This document shows, piece by piece, positions 40,997 to 48,744 of a stretch of DNA of 64,000 nucleotides. Origin of the DNA: Altererythrobacter sp. KTW20L (GTDB lineage Bacteria > Pseudomonadota > Alphaproteobacteria > Sphingomonadales > Sphingomonadaceae); NCBI RefSeq assembly GCF_023501975.1, contig NZ_JAMFLH010000001.1, positions 1 through 64,000 on the forward strand. The letters are read 5' to 3'. Each line of letters starts with the position of its first letter. Positions within the stretch are counted from its first letter, which is position 1. The translations under genes and the position numbers were made by a program. Below the pieces are notes generated by a model, which worked only from the letters and a program-made list of their open reading frames with translations, was not told the DNA's origin and ran no database searches.

Positions 40997-43447
40997 TCAG
41001 AAGTTGTACTGGATCGTGAGGCCCACTTCGCGCGGACGGCCACGGTTCTCCGATAATGCGCTGCGCGGTGGAGCAGCCGGGCCTACGCCAGAACCCGAAT
41101 CCCAGAAACCGCCGCCAAACCGCTGCGCAAAGGTGGCATAGGTCTTGTCGAGCAGGTTGCTGGCAAACAGGGTAAAGCTGATCGGGTAATCGTTGAGTTG
41201 CAGCCGTGCCCGCGCGTTGACCAGGCCATAGGATGGCAGCGTATAGCTTGAGTCGGTGCCCGATGATGGATGGGTCTCCATCTCGCCCTGCCAGGTGTAA
41301 TTGGCGTTGAGCTGCAATTCTCCGACAGAAAGATCGCCGAACCAGGTCGCCCCCACGTTGAACGTGGGCGATGGCGCGTCGGGGAACAGGTTGACCGTTC
41401 CCGCAGGCGGCGAGATCAGCTTCGGCGTGAAATAGGCCATGCTGCCGTCGATGAACAGGTTGTCGGTAACCGACAACAGGCCGTCCAGCTCGACACCTTC
41501 CAGCCGCACGTCGCCCTGGTTGGTGACCTGGATCAGGAAGCCGACCGGACATGCCGTGCTGCCGGGCACGATCTGCGCCAGGGCGCCGGTGCCGCAGGTT
41601 ACCTGGACGGCCGCCTGGCGATTGGTGAAATCCATCCGGAATACGGTCGGATTCAGCCGCAGCACGCCATTAAACAGGTCCATCCGCAAGCCGGCCTCGA
41701 AATTGACGACCTTTTCATTCGGGATGGGTCGGATGCCGGCGCTCTGCGCAGGGCCAGTGGCCTGGTTGGCATTGGTGAAGCTCACCACGGTATAGCTGAA
41801 CGACCCTGCCTTGTAGGCTTTCGATGCCGTGGCATAGAGCATGATATCCGGCGTAATCCGCCAGTCTGCGGTGCCGCGCCAGTCCCACGCACTGAAATTG
41901 GCCGAGCTTTCGACGAATGTCGAGTTTGTGCCCGGCGCCGGGGTAAAACCGTTCGAAGCGAAGCGTTCCTGGAAGTAGTCCTTCTCGTCCCACGCACGGC
42001 GCACACCACCGGTCAGGTTGATGCTATCGCCGATGTGCAATGTGCCGCTGGCAAACAGGCCAAAAGAGGTCGATTCCTGTCCGACCGTGCTCACCGCATT
42101 ACGGAACAGGCCCGCATCGCCATCACCATTGGCCGATGCAGGATAGGCGCTGGTGCCGCGACGGGTCAGGCTTTCGTTCGGTGCCAGCGAATCTTCCCAG
42201 AAGTAATTCCCGCCAACCACCAGGTCGAACACGCCGTCAAACAACGCGGCGTTCAACTGCACTTCCTGGTAAAACACATCGGAATCGACATTGTCGGTGC
42301 GGGTTTCGATGCCGATTGCCGAGAAATCGACATTGCCCCGGTGCTTCAGCGTCGAATAACCGGTCACGGTCGACAGGGTCAGGGTATCGGACAGGTCGAG
42401 CGACATGTTCAGGTCGGCCTGGAAGTAATCGTCGGTCGTAAACTGGTCGCAGGCGGCACCATAGTCCGGATGGAAGTCATCGATCAGGCAGATGCTGGTG
42501 GCCCGGTACGGATCGCCGGTCACAATGCGGGAATCGTTGAAAGCAGCCAGCGGCGCCTGCCCCGCCAGCTTGAACGAATCGTTGACCCAGTCGGCATAGT
42601 TGCCCTGGATGAACCCTTCGATGCCTGGCCGCATGTCGAACTCGGTCATCTGGATGGCCGCGCCGTTCGACGTCGAGTGGCTGTAGAACAGGCCAAGCGT
42701 GGCGTTGAAGCTGGAAGAAGGTTCAAACCGCGCCTGGAACCGGCCGATCGCATCGCTGCTCGCCCCAAGCATTTCGGTGCCGCGCGCCATATAGCCCTGC
42801 TGGTTCAGTGTCGCCCCCTGGACACGAACGGCAAGCGTATCGGTAACGGGCACGTTGAGCATGCCAACCAGGTCGAACCGCCCGAGGTTCGAGAGCGAAA
42901 CCTTTCCATAGCCCGCCAGCTCGTCGGTCGGCTGCTGGCTGAAGATGCGGATCGCGCCGCCCGTGGAATTGCGCCCGAACAGCGTTCCCTGCGGGCCGCG
43001 CAGCACTTCGATCCGTTCGACATCGAGCACCTGCAGGATCGCACCCGAGGTGCGCGGCATGTAGATGCCGTCGATATAGAGGCCCACCCCGCGCTCGCCC
43101 GTGGCGCCGCCGCCGCCAGCGATACCACGCATGACAAAGCTGGCGTTGTTGTTGCCCGCACCGCGCGCCGGCGTGATGCTGAGGTTGGGAGTGAACCGCG
43201 CCAGGTCCTGCAGATCCTCGATGCCCTTGGCTTCAACCATTTCATTGGTTAGGGCGATGATCGACAGCGGGGTTTCCTGCAGGTTGGTGGCCCGCCGTTC
43301 TGCAGTGACGATAATCGTCGTATCGGGCCTGCCGCTCGACGCTTCCTCGTTTTCGGCATCCTGTGCCAGCGCAGGCATGGCCAGGGCCATCACCGCACAT
43401 GAACTCGCCATAGCCGCCTTGCGGCCAATCCTCTTGCCCAACCCCAT
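40997..43447 (-). CDS. TonB-dependent outer-membrane receptor
   Basis: An 816-residue receptor. The signal peptide ends MPALAQD, followed by a plug domain (NLQETPLSIIALTNEM, LRGPQGTLFGRNSTGGAIRI) and a 22-strand barrel ending in the aromatic QYNF. The start at 43447 is preceded by GGGAGAGA. A TonB box is suggested by TTIIVTAERR. Oxygen-type or carbohydrate-type substrate cannot be told apart. Because it heads the operon with the DUF6152 and GHWEG proteins, a metal-chelate or hydrophobic ligand passed to those proteins is a reasonable hypothesis. Confidence 0.93.
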   Translation of the reverse strand: MGLGKRIGRKAAMASSCAVMALAMPALAQDAENEEASSGRPDTTIIVTAERRATNLQETPLSIIALTNEMVEAKGIEDLQDLARFTPNLSITPARGAGNNNASFVMRGIAGGGGATGERGVGLYIDGIYMPRTSGAILQVLDVERIEVLRGPQGTLFGRNSTGGAIRIFSQQPTDELAGYGKVSLSNLGRFDLVGMLNVPVTDTLAVRVQGATLNQQGYMARGTEMLGASSDAIGRFQARFEPSSSFNATLGLFYSHSTSNGAAIQMTEFDMRPGIEGFIQGNYADWVNDSFKLAGQAPLAAFNDSRIVTGDPYRATSICLIDDFHPDYGAACDQFTTDDYFQADLNMSLDLSDTLTLSTVTGYSTLKHRGNVDFSAIGIETRTDNVDSDVFYQEVQLNAALFDGVFDLVVGGNYFWEDSLAPNESLTRRGTSAYPASANGDGDAGLFRNAVSTVGQESTSFGLFASGTLHIGDSINLTGGVRRAWDEKDYFQERFASNGFTPAPGTNSTFVESSANFSAWDWRGTADWRITPDIMLYATASKAYKAGSFSYTVVSFTNANQATGPAQSAGIRPIPNEKVVNFEAGLRMDLFNGVLRLNPTVFRMDFTNRQAAVQVTCGTGALAQIVPGSTACPVGFLIQVTNQGDVRLEGVELDGLLSVTDNLFIDGSMAYFTPKLISPPAGTVNLFPDAPSPTFNVGATWFGDLSVGELQLNANYTWQGEMETHPSSGTDSSYTLPSYGLVNARARLQLNDYPISFTLFASNLLDKTYATFAQRFGGGFWDSGSGVGPAAPPRSALSENRGRPREVGLTIQYNF

Positions 43448-43677
43448 CGGAATCTCTCCCCCATTTCCCATGTACCGCCCTTTTATCGTCTTGCGACGTT
43501 CGCGGGCCGACGGCTGCTCGCGAGATGCCAGAGTATTTTTGATTCCGGCAAATGCAAGTTTATTGTCGCTGTCAAATTGATCGGGGGAGAATTTTGCCGG
43601 GCCACATAAGCGCTTTCCTACAGCTGCCCGCCTGACGCAGGCCCCGTTTGCGAATCACTGCAAGGACACCCCTGCCC

Positions 43678-44088
43678 ATGGCTCTCATCGAATCCCTCAT
43701 CGGACCCGTCGCCTCGATCATCGACAAGGTCATTCCCGACAAGGCCGCGCGCGACCGGGCCAAGCTCGAACTGCTTGCGCTCGAAGGCTCGCAGGAACTG
43801 CGCCAGATCGAAGCGCGCATGGCGGCCATCGTGGCCGAGGCGCAGTCGGCCGATCCGTGGACCAGCCGCGCCCGGCCCAGCTTTCTTTATGTCATGTACA
43901 CGATGCTGCTGTTCGCCCTGCCCATGGGTGTGCTGGCCGCGTTCCGCCCGCAGGCCGCGACCGACATCGCAGCAGGGATGAACGCCTATCTCAACGGCCT
44001 GCCCGAACCGCTCTATGCGCTCTTCGGCACGGGCTACCTCGGCTACACGGCGGCGCGCCAGTGGGGTAAGGTGCGCGGGGTCGATTGA
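43678..44088 (+). CDS. Gene-transfer-agent type 3TM holin family protein
   Basis: A 136-residue protein: an N-terminal amphipathic/charged region (IPDKAARDRAKLELLAL, coiled coil), then hydrophobic helices (FLYVMYTMLLFALPMGVL and a C-terminal one near LYALFGTGYLGYTAA). It matches the pattern of the GTA holin family of alphaproteobacteria. In those genomes it releases GTA particles. No endolysin or capsid gene is nearby, so it is an orphan copy. Start by ATG at 43678. Confidence 0.75.
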   Translation: MALIESLIGPVASIIDKVIPDKAARDRAKLELLALEGSQELRQIEARMAAIVAEAQSADPWTSRARPSFLYVMYTMLLFALPMGVLAAFRPQAATDIAAGMNAYLNGLPEPLYALFGTGYLGYTAARQWGKVRGVD

Positions 44089-44153
44089 CCCTCTCCGATG
44101 GCGGGCGGGCGGCGCTGCTTGGCAAGACTGCCGCCCCCCGCTAATCGCCGGAC

Positions 44154-44588
44154 ATGACCCAAACCGTATATGTCCTCAACGGCCCCAACCTTAACCTGCT
44201 CGGCCTGCGCGAGCCGGAAATCTACGGCTCCGACACGCTGGACGATATCGCCGGCATGCTGGAAGACCGCGCAGTCGAGCTGGGCCTGGCAGTCGATGTC
44301 CGCCAGTCGAACCACGAAGGCCACCTGATCGACTGGATGCACGAGGCCCAGGCCACCGGCGCGCGGGCCATCATCATCAACGCCGGGGCCTATACCCACA
44401 CTTCCATCGCGCTCTACGATGCGGCCAAATCGATCAAGGTGCCGGTGATCGAGGTCCACCTGTCCGATCCGATGAAGCGCGAGCACTTTCGCCACATCTC
44501 CTACATCGGCATGGCGGCGGTGAAGGAGTTCAAGGGCCTCGGCCCCAAGGGCTATCTCCTCGCCCTGGACCACGCCGCCACCCTGTGA
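44154..44588 (+). CDS. aroQ: 3-dehydroquinate dehydratase, type II
   Basis: A 144-residue type II enzyme with the active-site loop LLGLREPEIYG (Arg19, Tyr24), the INAGAYTHTS region and VIEVHLSDPMKREHFRH carrying the catalytic histidine. It dehydrates 3-dehydroquinate in the shikimate pathway. It directly precedes accB-accC, a common order in alphaproteobacteria. Confidence 0.95.
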   Translation: MTQTVYVLNGPNLNLLGLREPEIYGSDTLDDIAGMLEDRAVELGLAVDVRQSNHEGHLIDWMHEAQATGARAIIINAGAYTHTSIALYDAAKSIKVPVIEVHLSDPMKREHFRHISYIGMAAVKEFKGLGPKGYLLALDHAATL

Positions 44589-44666
44589 CCCTGCTCTAGG
44601 TTCTTGCCATGATGCCCTGCTGCTTCTAGCGGGTGGGCAACAGATTTAACCCAGCAAGAGGTTCGC

Positions 44667-45155
44667 ATGGCCGACAACAGGGGCTCCACGGCTCGCAAGA
44701 GCGCAATGAATATCGATGCCGCGCTGGTGCGCGAGCTGGCCGACATGCTGGCCGAAACCGGCCTAACCGAAATCGAGGTCGAGGACGGTGACCGCAAGAT
44801 CCGCGTTTCGCGCGGAGCCGTTGCCGCCGCTACACCCGTCGCCGCGACCCCCGTTGCCGTAGCCGCTCCCGCCGCTGCTCCTGCTCCAGCCGCGCCTGCT
44901 GCCGATGCCGGACCTGACGTATCAAAGGCGATCAGGTCACCGATGGTCGGCACCGCCTATCTCCTGCCCGAACCCGGTGCCGCAGCATATGTGAAAACGG
45001 GCGATGCGGTGAAGGCGGGCGATACCCTGCTGATCGTGGAAGCGATGAAGGTGATGAACCCGATCACCGCCCCGCGCGATGGCACGGTCGGCGCGATCCT
45101 GATCGAGAACGGCCAGCCGGTCGAATATGACCAGCCGCTCGTCGTGATCTCGTAA
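44667..45155 (+). CDS. accB: Acetyl-CoA carboxylase biotin carboxyl carrier protein
   Basis: A 162-residue carrier. A helical N-terminal domain, an Ala/Pro-rich linker (about residues 51-82) and the biotinyl domain follow in order, with Lys128 in VEAMKVMN as the biotin site. It shuttles CO2 between biotin carboxylase and carboxyltransferase. It is 10 bases upstream of accC. Confidence 0.97.
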   Translation: MADNRGSTARKSAMNIDAALVRELADMLAETGLTEIEVEDGDRKIRVSRGAVAAATPVAATPVAVAAPAAAPAPAAPAADAGPDVSKAIRSPMVGTAYLLPEPGAAAYVKTGDAVKAGDTLLIVEAMKVMNPITAPRDGTVGAILIENGQPVEYDQPLVVIS

Positions 45156-45165
45156 GGCGCGCGAC

Positions 45166-46518
45166 ATGGGTATCAGCCGCATATTGATCGCCAACCGCGG
45201 CGAAATCGCCCTGCGCATCCACCGCGCCGCACATGAGATGGGCATCGAGACGGTGGCGGTCCACTCCACCGCTGATGCCGAAGCGATGCACGTGCGGCTG
45301 GCCGACCATGCCGTGTGCATCGGGCCGCCTTCCGCCACGGAAAGCTACCTCAACACTGCCGCCATCATCTCTGCCGCCGAAATTTCCGGTGCCGACGCGA
45401 TCCATCCCGGCTACGGCTTCATGTCGGAGAACGCCCAGTTCGCCGAGATCGTCGAAGCCCACGGGATTACCTGGATCGGCCCCAAGCCCGAACACATCCG
45501 GACCATGGGCGACAAGGTGGAAGCGAAGCGCACCGCCGGCGCGCTGGGCATGCCGCTGGTGCCAGGTTCCGACGGCGCAATCAACGATCCGGTCGAGGCA
45601 GCGAAGATTGCGGCCGAAATCGGCTATCCGGTGATCATCAAGGCCGCGAGCGGCGGCGGCGGGCGCGGCATGAAGGTGTGCGAAAGCCCCGACACGCTCA
45701 CCGCGCTGATGATGCAGGCCGGGAACGAGGCCAAGGCGGCGTTCGGCGATGACACCGTCTATCTCGAAAAATACCTCGGCAACCCGCGCCACATCGAATT
45801 CCAGGTGTTCGGCGATGGCAAGGGGAATGCCATCCACCTGGGTGAGCGTGACTGCTCGCTCCAGCGCCGCCACCAGAAGGTGCTGGAAGAAGCTCCCTCG
45901 CCCGTCATTACCCCTGAAGAGCGTGACCGGATGGGCGGCATCGTGGCCAAGGCCATGGCCGACATGGGTTATCGCGGCGCGGGCACGATCGAGTTCCTGT
46001 GGGAGAACGGCGAGTTCTATTTCATCGAGATGAACACCCGCCTGCAGGTGGAGCATCCGGTGACCGAAGCGATCACCGGCATGGACCTGGTGCGCGAACA
46101 GATCCGCATCGCCGATGGCAAGCCGCTGTCCGTGACGCAGGACGAACTGCGTTTCACCGGCCACGCGATCGAATGCCGCATCAACGCGGAAGACCCGTTC
46201 AACTTCACCCCCAGCCCGGGCAAGGTCACCGCCTATCACCCGGCAGGCGGGATGCACGTGCGCGTCGATAGCGGGCTCTACGCCGGCTACACTATCCCGC
46301 CCTATTACGATTCCATGATCGCCAAGCTGATCGTCTACGGCCGCACCCGCGAAGGCTGCATCATGCGCCTGAAGCGCGCGCTGGAGGAGATGGTGGTCGA
46401 AGGCGTCAAGACCTCGATCCCGCTCCACGCCGAGCTGATCCGCCAGCCGGATATCCTGAGCGGCGACTATTCGATCAAGTGGCTGGAGGATTATCTGGCC
46501 AAGCGCGGGGTCGAGTAG
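45166..46518 (+). CDS. accC: Acetyl-CoA carboxylase biotin carboxylase subunit
   Basis: A 450-residue biotin carboxylase starting [16 protein letters not shown]. It has the ATP-grasp [22 protein letters not shown] and the active-site [36 protein letters not shown] completes the site. It carboxylates biotin on AccB using bicarbonate and ATP. The length is standard. Confidence 0.97.
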   Translation: MGISRILIANRGEIALRIHRAAHEMGIETVAVHSTADAEAMHVRLADHAVCIGPPSATESYLNTAAIISAAEISGADAIHPGYGFMSENAQFAEIVEAHGITWIGPKPEHIRTMGDKVEAKRTAGALGMPLVPGSDGAINDPVEAAKIAAEIGYPVIIKAASGGGGRGMKVCESPDTLTALMMQAGNEAKAAFGDDTVYLEKYLGNPRHIEFQVFGDGKGNAIHLGERDCSLQRRHQKVLEEAPSPVITPEERDRMGGIVAKAMADMGYRGAGTIEFLWENGEFYFIEMNTRLQVEHPVTEAITGMDLVREQIRIADGKPLSVTQDELRFTGHAIECRINAEDPFNFTPSPGKVTAYHPAGGMHVRVDSGLYAGYTIPPYYDSMIAKLIVYGRTREGCIMRLKRALEEMVVEGVKTSIPLHAELIRQPDILSGDYSIKWLEDYLAKRGVE

Positions 46519-46532
46519 GTCAGGCCCTCCAG

Positions 46533-46817
46533 GTGCAGGATGCCTCCCAGCCTTTGACCATCAAGAATGGCGGGTCCGAGGCACTCGCCGTCTATATCGA
46601 AATGAGTCCCGACAGGTACGTGTTGCAGCCTGGGGAGGTGATGAAAATCTCTGCGCTGTTAGGCGGTGCGCCCTTGTCCGTCATTCCAGGCGACACTTCC
46701 GTCACGGTTTATGCAGGTAACGACAGCGATCCTGTCGTTACCATCAACGATGAACTGGCTAAACCGGACTGGAATACCCAGGCAGGAGACAGCGGGCCCT
46801 GGTCAACACGGGACTAA
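46533..46817 (+). CDS. Small protein of unknown function after accC
   Basis: From a GTG at 46533 the frame encodes 94 residues (VQDASQPLTIKNGG, YIEMSPDRYVLQPGEVMKI, TVTVYAGNDSDPVVTINDEL). The sequence reads as a beta-rich domain with no signal peptide. It lies 14 bases after accC and could be cotranscribed. The start is uncertain, and no family recognised. Codon use is less biased than accC, so it may be young or foreign. Confidence 0.4.
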   Translation: MQDASQPLTIKNGGSEALAVYIEMSPDRYVLQPGEVMKISALLGGAPLSVIPGDTSVTVYAGNDSDPVVTINDELAKPDWNTQAGDSGPWSTRD

Positions 46818-46850
46818 CCGGCTCAACACGCCTGTCTTCACGCAGGTGAA

Positions 46851-47594
46851 CTAGCCCCCCTCCACCTGCGCATATTCCAGCGCAAAACTCGGATCGCACT
46901 CATAGGGATAGACATGCTCGCCCGGGCGGTTGGTCCAGGTGATGTAGCGCGCGCCGTCGGTCTCAATCACCGCCGGATCGGAAAACCACTGTGTCGCGTG
47001 CAGCCGTGTACCATCTTCCGACAGGCGATAGCGTTCGACCATGCGGATTCCGTCGGAATGGTCCAAGCCGTTGTTCGTGATGGTGGATGCGGCGATGTGG
47101 CTGGTTTCCACCACCAGTTCCGGCCCGTCCCAGCGCCCGGTGGAAAAGCCCACTTTCGAATGCGGCTGGTTTTCCGGCGCAGAACGGCCATCCATGAAGA
47201 TCAGCCGCACCTGGTCGAAATACTCGTACTTGAACACGATCAGTTCGGGCGTCTGGTGCACTTCGAACGGGAACGGCCCCTGTATGGCATAGACGATGGA
47301 GGGCGGCAGGCAGACGCGGTTGATGGCCATTTCCTGCTCGGCATTCCAGGTGGCGGCGTGGGCGGCGGCCTCTGCCGTCAGCACCAGTCCGCCGAATTCG
47401 CCGCGCGGGAATTCTGCCGCGCCGACGTCCTCGATCAGCACGGCATCGTCGGGCAGCTTTTCCAGCAGGCCGGGCAGGCGGACCGATTCATCGACCACGA
47501 AATCCGGCCCCCAGAAGCCGGTGAAATCGGCCTGCGCGTGAACCGGCACGGCGACGAGCAGCGCGGTCGCTGCGGCAAGAAGGCCCTTAGTCAT
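46851..47594 (-). CDS. Secreted 'GHWEGxTLVV' family protein C
   Basis: A 247-residue protein with signal peptide LLAAATALLVAVPVHAQ. It shares the family features in weaker form: RVCLPPSIVYAI, RLIFMDGRSA, STGRWDGPELVVET, RMVERYRLSED and a C-terminal Cys (PYECDPSFALE). It is the third paralogue in the window. Its ATG overlaps the preceding DUF6152 gene by eight bases, repeating the DUF6152-then-paralogue order of the first locus. Confidence 0.7.
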   Translation of the reverse strand: MTKGLLAAATALLVAVPVHAQADFTGFWGPDFVVDESVRLPGLLEKLPDDAVLIEDVGAAEFPRGEFGGLVLTAEAAAHAATWNAEQEMAINRVCLPPSIVYAIQGPFPFEVHQTPELIVFKYEYFDQVRLIFMDGRSAPENQPHSKVGFSTGRWDGPELVVETSHIAASTITNNGLDHSDGIRMVERYRLSEDGTRLHATQWFSDPAVIETDGARYITWTNRPGEHVYPYECDPSFALEYAQVEGG

Positions 47595-47985
47595 CGTTGG
47601 CACTGAACGGGGCAGAGCCGATCGCGCGGTCATTGGCATCGGTCGCGCTGCGCAGGCGCATGTAGAGCCGCCCGTCGCGGCTGGGCCAGCCATCCAGCGT
47701 CACCCGGTCGCCCGCCTTCAGGCTGGTGCGGTTCCAGCCGCGCCTTTGCAGCACCACAGGGGCATTGGTTTCCGCCCGCCACTCGTGCGTCTGGCCGTCC
47801 GAGGCGACCACATCGAGCACGATGGTGGCGTGGGGGTTGGTAAAGCGGAACGCGGTCACGACGCCTTCCACCCTCACATTGCGCGTCTCGTCGAAGAACA
47901 CGGCGAAGGAATGGTGCGCTGAGGCGCCCAGCGGAACCAGCAGTGCCGCCGCAAGGGTGGCTGCCACAATTGACTTGTGCTTCAC
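47587..47985 (-). CDS. DUF6152-type small periplasmic protein 3
   Basis: A 132-residue protein whose signal peptide ends VPLGASA, leaving HHSFAVFFD as the mature N terminus. The core has FRFTNPHATIVLDV, EWRAETNAPVVLQRRGWNR and LKAGDRVTLDGWPSRDG. Sequence is about as far from copies 1 and 2 as expected for a separate sub-family. It is first gene of a two-gene unit with paralogue C, far from any receptor gene. Confidence 0.75.
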   Translation of the reverse strand: MKHKSIVAATLAAALLVPLGASAHHSFAVFFDETRNVRVEGVVTAFRFTNPHATIVLDVVASDGQTHEWRAETNAPVVLQRRGWNRTSLKAGDRVTLDGWPSRDGRLYMRLRSATDANDRAIGSAPFSANDD

Positions 47986-48065
47986 GAAACCTCTCCAAGA
48001 ATTCGTTATCGCCGGTAATTATCAGCCAGCCATCAATGCCACAAGATGAATTTGACTTTCACAAA

Positions 48066-48530
48066 TTACCCCAGCGGCACACCCGGCTCATATTTGGCGG
48101 TGCGGATGGTCAGGCTGGTCTTGACGCTGGCCACATTGGGCGCAGGCGTCAGGTGGCTGGTGAGGAATTCCTGGAAGCTCTGCAGGTCACGCGACACGAT
48201 CTTGAGAATGAAGTCGATCTCGCCGTTGAGCATGTGGCACTCGCGCACTTCGGGCAGGCCCTTGATGTGGTTTTCGAAGGCGCGCAGGTCTTCCTCGGCC
48301 TGGCTGCGCAGCGAGACCATGGCGAACACGGTGATGGCGTAGCCCAGCTTTGACGGGTCCAGATCGGCGTGATAGCCGCGGATCACGCCCTCCTCCTCCA
48401 GCGCCCGTACTCGGCGCAGGCAGGGCGGCGCGGTCAGGCCCACCCGGCTGGCCAGATCGACGTTGGTCACGCGCCCTTCGGCCTGCAGTTCGGCCAGGAG
48501 CTTCCTGTCGATCGAATCCAGCGTCGCCAT
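48066..48530 (-). CDS. Lrp/AsnC-family transcriptional regulator
   Basis: A 154-residue protein: HTH (LDSIDRKLLAELQAEGRVTN, RVGLTAPPCLRRVRALEEEG) and a RAM/ACT-type ligand domain (VRECHMLNGEIDFILKIVSR). It probably senses an amino acid and regulates transport or metabolism. It is convergent with nothing nearby and divergent from the kinase gene; whether it controls the adjacent DUF6152 pair is unknown. Start at 48530 by family alignment. Confidence 0.9.
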   Translation of the reverse strand: MATLDSIDRKLLAELQAEGRVTNVDLASRVGLTAPPCLRRVRALEEEGVIRGYHADLDPSKLGYAITVFAMVSLRSQAEEDLRAFENHIKGLPEVRECHMLNGEIDFILKIVSRDLQSFQEFLTSHLTPAPNVASVKTSLTIRTAKYEPGVPLG

Positions 48531-48744
48531 TGCCTGTTCCTGTACCAAATGGTTCGCCCGACTGCCCTTGCGCGAAAGGAAATGCGCGCAAATCAACGTG
48601 TGCCGGAAATATTGTTGTGTATTACCGCAATTGTCCCGCTTTGCAACGCACCATGACAGGCCCCATGTGCCGCCCCCCGCTCCGCGCTAAGCCCAGGCTA
48701 CGGGTAATTCTGCCCGCAAAGCGACCGGATTCGCCGCGCCTTCG

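Noticed and set aside
41270-43252. A 660-codon plus-strand frame opposite the TonB-dependent receptor
   Set aside because: The minus strand shows signal peptide, plug and barrel motifs; the plus-strand product is a compositional shadow.
43448-43677. A metal- or cobalamin-responsive riboswitch upstream of the TonB-dependent receptor
   Set aside because: No conserved B12-box-like or other riboswitch core was seen in the 230-base divergent region.
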